From: Peptococcaceae bacterium
GTDB lineage: Bacteria; Bacillota; Peptococcia; Peptococcales; Peptococcaceae
Direction of reading: 5' to 3'
NCBI GenBank assembly: GCA_017622155.1
Contig: JAGARS010000142.1
Location: forward strand, 1-6,702
DNA length: 6,702 bases
The translations under genes were made by a program, and so were the position numbers. The first letter of the stretch is position 1. Each line of letters opens with the position of its first letter. The notes below the pieces were generated by a model. The model saw nothing but the letters and a program-made list of their open reading frames with translations. It was not told the origin of the DNA and did no database searches. Positions 1 to 6,156 of the stretch are shown piece by piece.

Positions 1-2
1 AG

Positions 3-773
3 GAGGATGGCTCTATTTCTACGGGGCTGATTACAGACTATTTTGAAAAAGATGCTGAGGTAGAGGGCTTTATTCAGAGTATTCAGGCTGATTTTGATGC
101 AGAACTGCAGAATGTTGTGGCCAAAACCAATGTGGATTTAACGATTCTGGATGTAGAAACCGGAGAACGCCGTGTGCGTTATGGGGAAACCAATATGGCA
201 AATCTGTGTGTGGATGCCTATCGTATGATAACCGGTGCCGATGTGGCTATTACCAACGGCGGCGGTGTGCGGGACAATATTGCAGAAGGGGATATCACGT
301 ATGAGGATATTTTAAAAGTGCATCCTTTTGGCAATGCAATCTGCGTTGTTGAGGTGACAGGGCAGGATATCCTGGATGCGCTGGAGTTTGGTGCTAGACT
401 GTACCCGGCGGAAAATGGAGATTTTCTGCATGTATCCGGTATGACATACGAAATAGATGCTTCAGTTCCTTCCAGTGCAGCAATAACGGAAGATGGAAAA
501 TTTTCCGGTGTTGCAGGTGCATATCGCGTGCAGAATGTGATGGTGGGCGATGAGCCTCTGGATATAAACAACGTATATACCCTTGCCAGCCATGACTATT
601 TCCTGAAAAAAGGCGGCGGCGGTTTTACCATGCTGCAAAACTGCACGATGCTGCAGGATAGTATTATGCTGGATAACCAGATTCTGATTCAGTATATTAC
701 CGAATATCTGAACGGCGAAATCGGTAGACAATATGCCAATCCGTACGGTGAAGGCCGTATCACAATCAAATAA
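3..773 (+). CDS. 5'-nucleotidase / UshA-family nucleotide hydrolase, C-terminal part (5' end outside window)
   Basis: The reading frame is open from the window edge, so the N-terminal metallophosphatase domain and any signal peptide lie upstream; the GTG at 117 is an internal valine, not a start. The visible 256 residues cover the whole 5'-nucleotidase C-terminal substrate-binding domain. Seen motifs are an Arg-rich stretch followed by GETNMANL (about 168-207), NGGGVR at 255-272, HPFGN at 321-335, VTGQDILDALE just after it, and a YFLKKGGGGF segment at 597-626. In UshA these elements supply the arginines that hold the phosphate and the two phenylalanines that stack on the base. The family removes phosphate from nucleotides, and often hydrolyses UDP-sugars or cyclic nucleotides, outside the cytoplasm. 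The protein ends soon after the domain in GRITIK, with no LPXTG or membrane anchor. The usual GGDG motif reads GGGG here. Exact substrate cannot be called from this part. Confidence 0.9.
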   Translation, partial: EDGSISTGLITDYFEKDAEVEGFIQSIQADFDAELQNVVAKTNVDLTILDVETGERRVRYGETNMANLCVDAYRMITGADVAITNGGGVRDNIAEGDITYEDILKVHPFGNAICVVEVTGQDILDALEFGARLYPAENGDFLHVSGMTYEIDASVPSSAAITEDGKFSGVAGAYRVQNVMVGDEPLDINNVYTLASHDYFLKKGGGGFTMLQNCTMLQDSIMLDNQILIQYITEYLNGEIGRQYANPYGEGRITIK

Positions 774-798
774 ATGCGTTTTAATGGACGAAAATATG

Positions 799-836
799 AA
801 AGGGATACAGATGTATAAAAGCATCGTATCCCTTTT
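799..836 (+). terminator. Rho-independent terminator of the 5'-nucleotidase gene
   Basis: A 10-bp stem, AAAGGGATAC (799-808) with GTATCCCTTT (826-835), continues after one bulged A into GATG/CATC (810-813 with 822-825), with a TATAAAAG loop. It ends in a T run at 833-836. It lies 25 bases past the stop codon of the nucleotidase gene, in the right orientation to end it. Confidence 0.85.
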
Positions 837-845
837 GTTATACAC

Positions 846-885
846 AAAAATACACCCTCCGAAGCAGAAATGCGCGAAGGGTGTA
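846..885 (-). terminator. Rho-independent terminator of putP
   Basis: Read on the minus strand, TACACCCT (885-878) pairs with AGGGTGTA (858-851). A smaller inner CG and GCA/TGC stem closes on a four-base loop, and five T residues follow (850-846). It begins 17 bases after the putP stop codon. With the neighbouring plus-strand hairpin it forms a pair of back-to-back terminators between the two convergent genes. Confidence 0.85.
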
Positions 886-902
886 TGATATGAATATTAT
901 GA

Positions 903-2399
903 TTATTTTTCTTTGGACATTTTTACCGCAGCATCGAATTCGTCATTCATTTCTTTGCTAGGTTCTTTATCTAGCAGGGAGAATACCACGATAGCAACGA
1001 TTGCCAGAATGAATGCAGGCAGCAGTTCATATACGCTGAAGATACCGCCGACATTTGTTTTCAGCCAGTTGAAGATGATAGTACTGGAAGCACCAACGAT
1101 AACACCGGCGATAGCACCGTTTCTGGTCATACGTTTCCAGTACAGGCTCATGAACACCGCAGGACCAAAGGAAGCACCCAGCCCGGCCCAAGCATAACTT
1201 ACGATACCGAAAATAGAGCTGTTTGGATCCATGCCCAGGAACAGTGCGATGAAAGAAATCAGCAGTACTGCGCCGCGGCTCATCAGCATAACTTCGTTTT
1301 CGCTGGCTTTTTTGCGAACCAACCCTTTGTAAATATCGTTAGACAATGCAGAGGATGCTACCAGGAGCTGAGAAGCAGCGGTAGACATAATTGCTGCCAG
1401 GATTGCAGACAGGAATACACCGGTCAGAATCGGACCAAACATGGAGTTGATCAGCACCATGAAAATGGTTTCGTGCTGACCAGGAGCCAGAGGTTCTGCC
1501 AGGAAAATATGACCCAGAGGACCTACCATAACAGCTGCGAACAATGTAATGATAACCCATACCATTGCTACGATGGTAGCCGGTTTGATATCTTTTGGTT
1601 TTTCGATAGCCATAAAGCGTACCAGAATGTGCGGCTGACCGAAATACCCAAGCCCCCATGCCAGAGAAGATGCAATTAACAGCCATGTACAACTGCCATC
1701 TCCGTTCGGGAACAATTGCCAGTTGGCAGGGTTCATCTGCGCTACAGAAGCGCTGAAACCGCCGGCTGCAAATACGATAGCACCCGGTACAAACACCAGT
1801 GCAATAAACATCAGTACACCCTGAATGGCGTCAGTGGTACATACAGCCAGGAAACCGCCCAGGAATGTGTAGGAAATGATAATTAAACTGATTACCAGCA
1901 AGCCCTGTGTGTAAGAAATCGGGAAGATGGTAGAGAACAGTTTTGCCCCTGCTACAAACATAGAAGATGTGTAAATCAGGAAGAAAATAATACTTGCGAT
2001 TGCAGTTGCTGTTTTCAGAATAGATGTTTTGTCTCTGAAACGGTTCTGCAGATAGTCCGGCAGTGTCAGAGAGTTCTGAGACACTTCTGTAAAGCTGCGC
2101 AGTCTTCTTGCTACCAGCACCCAGTTTAAGAATGTACCGATTGCCAGACCGATAGCAGTCCAGGTAGCTTCTTTGAAGCCTGCCAGAGATAAATAAGCCA
2201 GCCCCGGCAGCCCGGTTAACAGCCAGCCGCTCATATCGGATGCCTGTGCACTCAGCGCAGTTACCCACGGCCCCAGACTGCGGCCGCCCAGTACGTAGTC
2301 AGATACGGTGGTATTGCGACGTGCATAATAGAAACCGATACCAATCATGATTACCATATATATCGCAATGACCATAAAGATGCCAAATTGACGATCCAT
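903..2399 (-). CDS. putP: Sodium/proline symporter PutP
   Basis: A 498-residue polytopic membrane protein of the sodium:solute symporter family (E. coli PutP has 502 residues) that imports L-proline with Na+. The ATG at 2399 is chosen because GAGGGGGA (2412-2405) sits about 6 bases upstream and because E. coli PutP starts in the same place; an upstream in-frame start would add 18 unconserved residues. SAQASDMSGW puts the Na+-ligand aspartate at Asp55, the E. coli number. WGLGYFGQPHI gives Trp248, Tyr252 and Pro256, matching the E. coli proline-site residues Trp244, Tyr248 and Pro252. MST at 338-340 matches the Ser340/Thr341 Na+ site. Hydrophobic segments run the whole length, as expected for about 13 helices, and the tail after about residue 475 is charged. 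It is a single-gene unit transcribed away from the fumarase genes. No proline dehydrogenase gene lies in the window, so whether proline serves as nutrient or osmolyte is open. Confidence 0.95.
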   Translation of the reverse strand: MDRQFGIFMVIAIYMVIMIGIGFYYARRNTTVSDYVLGGRSLGPWVTALSAQASDMSGWLLTGLPGLAYLSLAGFKEATWTAIGLAIGTFLNWVLVARRLRSFTEVSQNSLTLPDYLQNRFRDKTSILKTATAIASIIFFLIYTSSMFVAGAKLFSTIFPISYTQGLLVISLIIISYTFLGGFLAVCTTDAIQGVLMFIALVFVPGAIVFAAGGFSASVAQMNPANWQLFPNGDGSCTWLLIASSLAWGLGYFGQPHILVRFMAIEKPKDIKPATIVAMVWVIITLFAAVMVGPLGHIFLAEPLAPGQHETIFMVLINSMFGPILTGVFLSAILAAIMSTAASQLLVASSALSNDIYKGLVRKKASENEVMLMSRGAVLLISFIALFLGMDPNSSIFGIVSYAWAGLGASFGPAVFMSLYWKRMTRNGAIAGVIVGASSTIIFNWLKTNVGGIFSVYELLPAFILAIVAIVVFSLLDKEPSKEMNDEFDAAVKMSKEK

Positions 2400-2441
2400 G
2401 AAAATCCCCCTCATAAATTGAAAATAAATTATATGCGTTCT

Positions 2442-2470
2442 ATTATCGCACACTTTATGTAAAAAAACAA
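2442..2470 (-). promoter_or_regulatory. Likely putP promoter (extended -10)
   Basis: On the minus strand TGCGATAAT (2450-2442) matches an extended -10 (TGn followed by GATAAT, 5 of 6 to consensus). TTGTTT (2470-2465) lies 17 bases upstream but is only a weak -35. Transcription would start near 2435, giving a leader of roughly 36 bases before the putP ATG. A second TATAAT on the same strand (2433-2428) lacks a recognisable -35. Confidence 0.5.
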
Positions 2471-2495
2471 TAATAAAGGACTTTTATCTTTATGT
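2453..2495. repeat. Direct repeat CTTTATGT with an inverted ATAAAG between
   Basis: CTTTATGT occurs at 2453-2460 and again at 2488-2495, 35 bp apart. An inverted ATAAAG copy lies between them at 2473-2478. The first copy lies at the putP promoter and the second abuts the larger palindrome. In such AT-rich DNA these short repeats may be chance; a regulator-binding role is only a possibility. Confidence 0.35.
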
Positions 2496-2501
2496 GGTGC
2501 A

Positions 2502-2519
2502 CAATAAAAATTTTTATTG
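2502..2519. promoter_or_regulatory. Perfect 18-bp palindrome, candidate operator
   Basis: CAATAAAAA is followed directly by its exact reverse complement TTTTTATTG. The centre lies about 62 bp upstream of the fumarase -10 and about 66 bp upstream of the putP -10, almost midway between the two promoters. A GTGCAC hexamer (2497-2502) and a TGTG-GTG-CACA element (2493-2503) overlap its left edge. The symmetry suits a dimeric regulator acting on both directions, but no known consensus is matched and no regulator gene is in the window. An intrinsically bent A/T tract is the other reading. Confidence 0.45.
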
Positions 2520-2549
2520 CTGTAAATTTTCATTATTTTGTATACAGAA

Positions 2550-2578
2550 TGGACGAAAACGCTTGAAAGGTGTATAAT
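2550..2578 (+). promoter_or_regulatory. Promoter of the fumarase-mqo genes
   Basis: TGGACG (2550-2555; 4 of 6 to TTGACA) lies 17 bases before a perfect TATAAT (2573-2578). The expected transcription start is near 2585, leaving a leader of about 42 bases before the fumarase alpha ATG. An 8-bp palindrome TGTATACA (2539-2546) lies just upstream of the -35. Confidence 0.7.
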
Positions 2579-2626
2579 ACTACTTGTATGTGATAAAATG
2601 CGCAACATAAATGGGGGCGTTTGAAT

Positions 2627-3472
2627 ATGAAAGAAATAACAGTGCAGCAGATTACCGATGCTGTGCGTACATTATGCATGGATGTGAGTTTTGATCTGCC
2701 GCGCGATGTAGAAGCTGCTTTGACAGATGGGCTGGCCAAAGAAGAATCTCCGTTCGGAAAATATTGTCTGGAACAGATTCTGCATAATTGTCATCTAGCC
2801 AGAGAAAGCCGTCAGGCCATGTGTCAGGATACCGGTATTGCTGTGGTATATCTGTCAGTGGGGCAGGACGTGCACATTATCGGGGGAAGCCTTACCGAGG
2901 CAATTCACGAAGGCGTACGACAAGGCTATGAAGATGGCTATTTGCGTAAATCTGTGGTAGAAGAACCGCTGTTTGAACGCAGCAATACCGGTGATAACAC
3001 ACCAGCTGTGATTCATACAGAGATTGTACCGGGAGACGCGCTGCGGATTATGGTAGTGCCGAAAGGTGCCGGCAGTGAAAATATGGGCGCTGTGAAAATG
3101 CTCAAACCGGCTGATGGGCTGGAAGGGGCAAAGCAGTTTATTCTGGATACTGTGCGTAATGCCGGGGGCAATCCTTGCCCGCCAATTGTGGTAGGGGTAG
3201 GCGTAGGCGGAACTATGGAAAAAGCCCCTATGCTGGCTAAACAGGCGCTCACTCGTGAAATCGGCTCTCGTAATGAGGATCCACGCTATGCCAAGCTGGA
3301 AGAGGAGCTGCTGGAAGCCATCAACAATATGGGCATCGGCCCGCAGGGGCTGGGCGGTCGTGTCACCGCGCTTGCTGTGCATATTGAGCAGTATCCGACA
3401 CATATTGCCATGCTGCCGGTAGCAGTGAACATCAACTGCCATGCAGCGCGACATAAAGAAATAGTACTGTAG
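2627..3472 (+). CDS. Class I fumarate hydratase, alpha subunit
   Basis: A 281-residue N-terminal-type subunit of the two-subunit [4Fe-4S] fumarase, which interconverts fumarate and L-malate in the cytoplasm. The related L-tartrate dehydratase alpha subunit (TtdA) shares the fold. Three cysteines in family positions can hold the cluster: Cys66 in CQDTG, Cys184 in NPCPP and Cys271 in NCHAARH. Conserved SNTGDNTPA (119-127), PKGAGSENMG (145-154) and GIGPQGLGG (236-244) segments are also present. The ATG at 2627 has GGGGG (2613-2617) nine bases upstream; the in-frame TTG at 2621 would be only three bases from it and is rejected. The beta subunit follows after 12 bases, so the pair corresponds to a split version of single-chain FumA/FumB. 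The mqo gene downstream favours fumarase over tartrate dehydratase. The enzyme should be oxygen-sensitive, which fits an anaerobe. Confidence 0.92.
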   Translation: MKEITVQQITDAVRTLCMDVSFDLPRDVEAALTDGLAKEESPFGKYCLEQILHNCHLARESRQAMCQDTGIAVVYLSVGQDVHIIGGSLTEAIHEGVRQGYEDGYLRKSVVEEPLFERSNTGDNTPAVIHTEIVPGDALRIMVVPKGAGSENMGAVKMLKPADGLEGAKQFILDTVRNAGGNPCPPIVVGVGVGGTMEKAPMLAKQALTREIGSRNEDPRYAKLEEELLEAINNMGIGPQGLGGRVTALAVHIEQYPTHIAMLPVAVNINCHAARHKEIVL

Positions 3473-3484
3473 GAGGCGGAATGT

Positions 3485-4048
3485 ATGAGTGAAATTAAAC
3501 GAGTGACCACGCCGCTTACTGAGGAAGCGATAAAAGATTTACATGCCGGAGACAGTGTCTTATTGTCCGGTGTCATCTATACCGCCCGTGACAAAGCACA
3601 TAAACGGCTGTGCGATACACTGGCGGCCGGGAAACCTTTGCCTGTGGATTTACAGAATCAGCTGATTTATTATGTAGGGCCGGCTCCGGCCAAACCCGGT
3701 CAGCCTATCGGCTCTTGCGGGCCGACGACTTCCAGCCGTATGGATAGCTATGCACCTATATTAATGCGTGAAGCAGGTCTCAAAGGTATGCTGGGGAAAG
3801 GGCCGCGATCCAAAGAAGTGGTGGATGTCATGAAAGAACAGACGGCAGTATATCTGGCTGCCATTGGCGGTACCGGTGTATCGATTTCCCATGCAGTAAA
3901 AAAAGCGGAAGTGGTTGCCTATGAAGATCTGGCCACCTGTGCCATTCGCCGTTTGGAAGTAGAAGACCTGCCATGTATTGTGGCTATAGATTGTCAAGGC
4001 AATAATCTGTATGAAATTGGGGTAGAAACCTATAAACGCGATATGTAG
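3485..4048 (+). CDS. Class I fumarate hydratase, beta subunit
   Basis: A 187-residue C-terminal-type partner of the upstream alpha subunit, as in split fumarases and L-tartrate dehydratase (TtdB). Family motifs are VIYTARDKAHKRL (30-42), CGPTTSSRMD (78-87) and GMLGKGPRS (101-109), which supply substrate-binding and catalytic residues; the domain carries no cluster cysteines. The start is ATG at 3485, eight bases after GGAGG (3472-3476), which overlaps the alpha stop codon. The ATG at 3481 is out of frame and stops after three codons. The tight 12-base spacing implies co-transcription and balanced expression. The protein ends about where the family ends. It is not expected to be active without the alpha chain. 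Confidence 0.92.
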   Translation: MSEIKRVTTPLTEEAIKDLHAGDSVLLSGVIYTARDKAHKRLCDTLAAGKPLPVDLQNQLIYYVGPAPAKPGQPIGSCGPTTSSRMDSYAPILMREAGLKGMLGKGPRSKEVVDVMKEQTAVYLAAIGGTGVSISHAVKKAEVVAYEDLATCAIRRLEVEDLPCIVAIDCQGNNLYEIGVETYKRDM

Positions 4049-4070
4049 GGGACGCTGTCCTCAGCGTCCC
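4049..4070 (+). other. GC-rich intercistronic hairpin without a U tract
   Basis: GGGACGCTG (4049-4057) and CAGCGTCCC (4062-4070) form a perfect 9-bp stem around a TCCT loop, starting at the base right after the fumarase beta stop codon. The bases that follow are GAAAATGATATTC, not a T run, and neither strand shows a U tract. It therefore does not look like a full intrinsic terminator. It could protect the upstream mRNA from 3' exonucleases, tune read-through into mqo, or be one copy of a dispersed palindromic repeat. Confidence 0.6.
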
Positions 4071-4111
4071 GAAAATGATATTCATTATTGTTAAGGAGAG
4101 AATCATATATC

Positions 4112-5569
4112 ATGAAGAATAAATCTGTAGATGTAGTGCTGGTAGGTGCCGGCATTATGAGCGCTACACTGGGTGCATTGTTAAAAGAAGTAGCACCGGA
4201 GTGGAATATTGTTATTGTAGAAAAACTGGATGCTGCAGGCAAAGAAAGCTCTGACCCATGGAACAACGCCGGTACAGGCCATTCCGGGCTGTGTGAACTG
4301 AACTACTCTGTAGAGCAGAAAGACGGCAGTATTGATGTGACAAAAGCCATCAAAATCAACGAACAGTTCCAGGTGTCCCGTCAGTTCTGGAGTTATCTGG
4401 TGAACAGCGGGCAGCTTTCCAATCCGCAGGACTTTATTATGCCGATTCCGCACATGAGTCTGGTAGAAGGCGACAAAAATGTGAACTATATGCGCAAACG
4501 TTATGATGTGCTGTCGAATAATCCATTGTTTGCAGGTATGGAATATACCGAAGACACAGAAGTGCTGAAAAACTGGGTGCCACTCATGATGGAAGGTCGT
4601 ACAAGCACCGACCCTATTGCCGCTACCCGTATTGAAACCGGTACCGATGTCAATTTTGGGGCGCTGACCAATATGCTTATCAGCAATTTGCAGCAGAAAG
4701 GTGTAGATGTACGCTACAATACAAAAGTAAAAGATGTAAGCAGAAACAGTGATGGCAAATGGGAAGTAAAAGTACAGGGCAAACGTCGTACAGAAACCAT
4801 TACCGCTCGCTTTGTATTCCTGGGTGCAGGGGGCGGAAGTCTGCCGTTATTGCAGAAATCCGGTATCAGCGAAAGCAAAGGTATCGGCGGATTCCCAATC
4901 AGCGGCTTGTTTATGGTGTGCAAAAATCCTGAAATCGTGAAAAAACATCATGCAAAAGTATACAGCAAAGCTAAAATCGGTGCACCTCCAATGAGCGTGC
5001 CGCATCTGGATACCCGCGTTATTGACGGGGAAGAATCTCTGCTGTATGGTCCATTCGCAGGGTTCTCGCCAAAATTCCTGAAGACAGGCTCCTTCCTGGA
5101 TCTGCCTCTGTCTGTAAAACCGCACAATCTGGTGACGATGCTTTTAGCTGCACTGAAAGAATTCGGTCTGGTAAAATACCTGATTGGTCAGCTTCTGCTT
5201 AATGACCAGAAACGCCTGGAAGACCTGCACAACTTTGTACCGAGTGCAAAACTGGAAGACTGGGACTTGCTGGTGGCAGGTCAGCGTGTACAGGTTATCA
5301 AAAAAGGCGGTAACCTGCAGTTTGGCACTGAAGTGGTATGTGCAGCCGATGGCAGCATTGCGGCACTGCTGGGTGCCAGCCCGGGCGCTTCCGTAGTAGT
5401 AGATGTAATGCTGAACCTGATGAAGGACTGCTTCCCGCAGGAATTCCCAACATGGGAAGGAAAAATCAAAGAAATGATTCCTACCTACGGCATCAAACTG
5501 GAGAACAATCCGGAACTGCTGAAACAGGTACAGGAAAGCACCGCAAAAGCATTAAAACTGAATCAGTAA
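4112..5569 (+). CDS. mqo: Malate:quinone oxidoreductase
   Basis: A 485-residue FAD enzyme, normal length for the Mqo family, that oxidises L-malate to oxaloacetate and passes electrons directly to quinone at the inner face of the membrane, without NAD. The N-terminus carries the Rossmann FAD motif [11 protein letters not shown] (11-21), with Glu37 ending the second strand as the likely ribose ligand. The signature [16 protein letters not shown] follows at 50-65. [11 protein letters not shown] spans 238-248, and the C-terminal FAD-domain segment GASPGAS lies at 421-427. There are no transmembrane helices, as expected for a peripheral membrane protein. ATG 4112 is preceded by AAGGAGAG (4093-4100) with a rather long gap of 11 bases; the in-frame TTG at 4088 precedes that site and is rejected. 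It lies 63 bp after the fumarase beta gene and probably shares its transcript. Its product step follows directly from the fumarase product malate. Confidence 0.95.
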   Translation: MKNKSVDVVLVGAGIMSATLGALLKEVAPEWNIVIVEKLDAAGKESSDPWNNAGTGHSGLCELNYSVEQKDGSIDVTKAIKINEQFQVSRQFWSYLVNSGQLSNPQDFIMPIPHMSLVEGDKNVNYMRKRYDVLSNNPLFAGMEYTEDTEVLKNWVPLMMEGRTSTDPIAATRIETGTDVNFGALTNMLISNLQQKGVDVRYNTKVKDVSRNSDGKWEVKVQGKRRTETITARFVFLGAGGGSLPLLQKSGISESKGIGGFPISGLFMVCKNPEIVKKHHAKVYSKAKIGAPPMSVPHLDTRVIDGEESLLYGPFAGFSPKFLKTGSFLDLPLSVKPHNLVTMLLAALKEFGLVKYLIGQLLLNDQKRLEDLHNFVPSAKLEDWDLLVAGQRVQVIKKGGNLQFGTEVVCAADGSIAALLGASPGASVVVDVMLNLMKDCFPQEFPTWEGKIKEMIPTYGIKLENNPELLKQVQESTAKALKLNQ

Positions 5570-5580
5570 ACGCTAATAAG

Positions 5581-5616
5581 AAACGGCATTGTACAACTAT
5601 GTGCAGTGCCGTTTTT
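5581..5616 (+). terminator. Rho-independent terminator of the fumarase-mqo unit
   Basis: AAACGGCA (5581-5588) pairs with TGCCGTTT (5607-5614). The stem continues inward through TTGTACA/TGTGCAG with two wobble pairs to an ACTA loop (5596-5599), about 15 pairs in all. A run of five T residues (5612-5616) follows. It begins 12 bases after the mqo stop codon. Confidence 0.9.
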
Positions 5617-5635
5617 GTATGGGCGAAACCGTAGG

Positions 5636-5655
5636 GGAGGAAGCTATCATCCTCC
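5636..5655. repeat. Small inverted repeat GGAGGA/TCCTCC
   Basis: GGAGGA (5636-5641) and TCCTCC (5650-5655) can form a 6-bp hairpin with an 8-base loop, located between the two convergent terminators. No T tract follows and no gene is associated. It may be chance; otherwise I see nothing else in 5617-5682. Confidence 0.3.
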
Positions 5656-5682
5656 TGCAAATGCTATGCAGATTTAATACGC

Positions 5683-5725
5683 AAAAATACTCCTGTCCGC
5701 AGCCTGGAAAGGCGAGACAGGAGTA
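5683..5725 (-). terminator. Rho-independent terminator of pyrBI
   Basis: On the minus strand TACTCCTGTC (5725-5716) pairs perfectly with GACAGGAGTA (5697-5688). An inner GCC/GGC stem (5713-5711 with 5704-5702) is also possible, and five T residues follow (5687-5683). It starts 14 bases past the pyrI stop codon. Confidence 0.9.
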
Positions 5726-5739
5726 ATGTGAGATTCATA

Positions 5740-6156
5740 TTATGCTTTCTGCTGGTCGCAGTAAATGCAGCGATAGGTTTTTTTCACCGGGTCTGTCAGT
5801 ACAAACTCATGGTGAATGCCGCGTTCTACCGATGTAATGCAGCGCGGATTTTTGCACTGGATTACGTCAACCACACGGTTTGGCAGTGTGAGGGTTTTGC
5901 TTTCCACCACAACACCGTCTTTGATAATATTTACGGTAATGCCCGGATCCAGATAGCCGAGAATGTCGAGGTCAATATCCAGATCGGTGCTTATCTTGAT
6001 AATATCTTTTTTTCCCATTTTGGTGCTTGGTGCATTTTTGATTAAAGCCACTGTGCAGTCCAGCTCGCCCAGCTTTAATGTGTTGTAAATATTCATGCTG
6101 TTGCCTGCTGTGATGTGGTCCAGCACAATACCGTTTTCAATTTGTCCGATTCTCAT
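5740..6156 (-). CDS. pyrI: Aspartate carbamoyltransferase regulatory subunit
   Basis: A 138-residue regulatory chain of class B aspartate carbamoyltransferase, which binds nucleotide effectors (CTP and ATP in E. coli) and assembles with PyrB trimers in the cytoplasm. The C-terminal zinc domain is complete: Cys101, Cys106, Cys130 and Cys133 in a C-X4-C-X23-C-X2-C pattern, the same spacing as E. coli Cys109/114/138/141. In the N-terminal effector domain Asp13-His14 match E. coli Asp19-His20, and Lys54 in KKDIIKI matches Lys60. Aligning from the TVN segment puts Ser86 at E. coli Lys94, with Lys87 next to it. The chain is about 15 residues shorter than E. coli PyrI, mostly at the two ends plus a two-residue gap near residue 60-75. 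Its ATG overlaps the pyrB TGA by four bases, and GGAGG inside the end of pyrB serves as ribosome site, so translation is probably coupled. Confidence 0.96.
   Translation of the reverse strand: MRIGQIENGIVLDHITAGNSMNIYNTLKLGELDCTVALIKNAPSTKMGKKDIIKISTDLDIDLDILGYLDPGITVNIIKDGVVVESKTLTLPNRVVDVIQCKNPRCITSVERGIHHEFVLTDPVKKTYRCIYCDQQKA

Noticed and set aside
117..119. GTG as start of a short free-standing nucleotidase domain
   Set aside because: The frame stays open to the window edge with family-like sequence upstream, and no ribosome site precedes this GTG.
1339..2268. Two open frames of 117 and 145 codons on the minus strand inside putP in another frame
   Set aside because: Both are out-of-frame readings of putP codons; putP itself is intact with every family motif in place.
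2428..2433. Minus-strand TATAAT as the putP -10
   Set aside because: Perfect hexamer, but no -35 at a suitable distance and no TGn extension; the GATAAT at 2447-2442 is better supported, though both may contribute.
2553..2567. Possible CcpA catabolite-response element (ACGAAAACGCTTGAA) overlapping the fumarase promoter
   Set aside because: Two mismatches at informative positions of the 15-base cre consensus and weak dyad symmetry; not enough to call.
2855..3454. 199-codon open frame on the minus strand opposite the fumarase alpha gene
   Set aside because: Lies wholly antisense to a well-conserved gene and its translation resembles no family; it is a shadow frame.
5338..5634. 98-codon plus-strand frame overlapping the end of mqo and its terminator
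   Set aside because: Out-of-frame with mqo, runs through the terminator hairpin, and has no ribosome site or recognisable domain.
5728..6045. 105-codon plus-strand frame opposite pyrI
   Set aside because: Antisense shadow of pyrI, whose zinc-site cysteines and start are clear.
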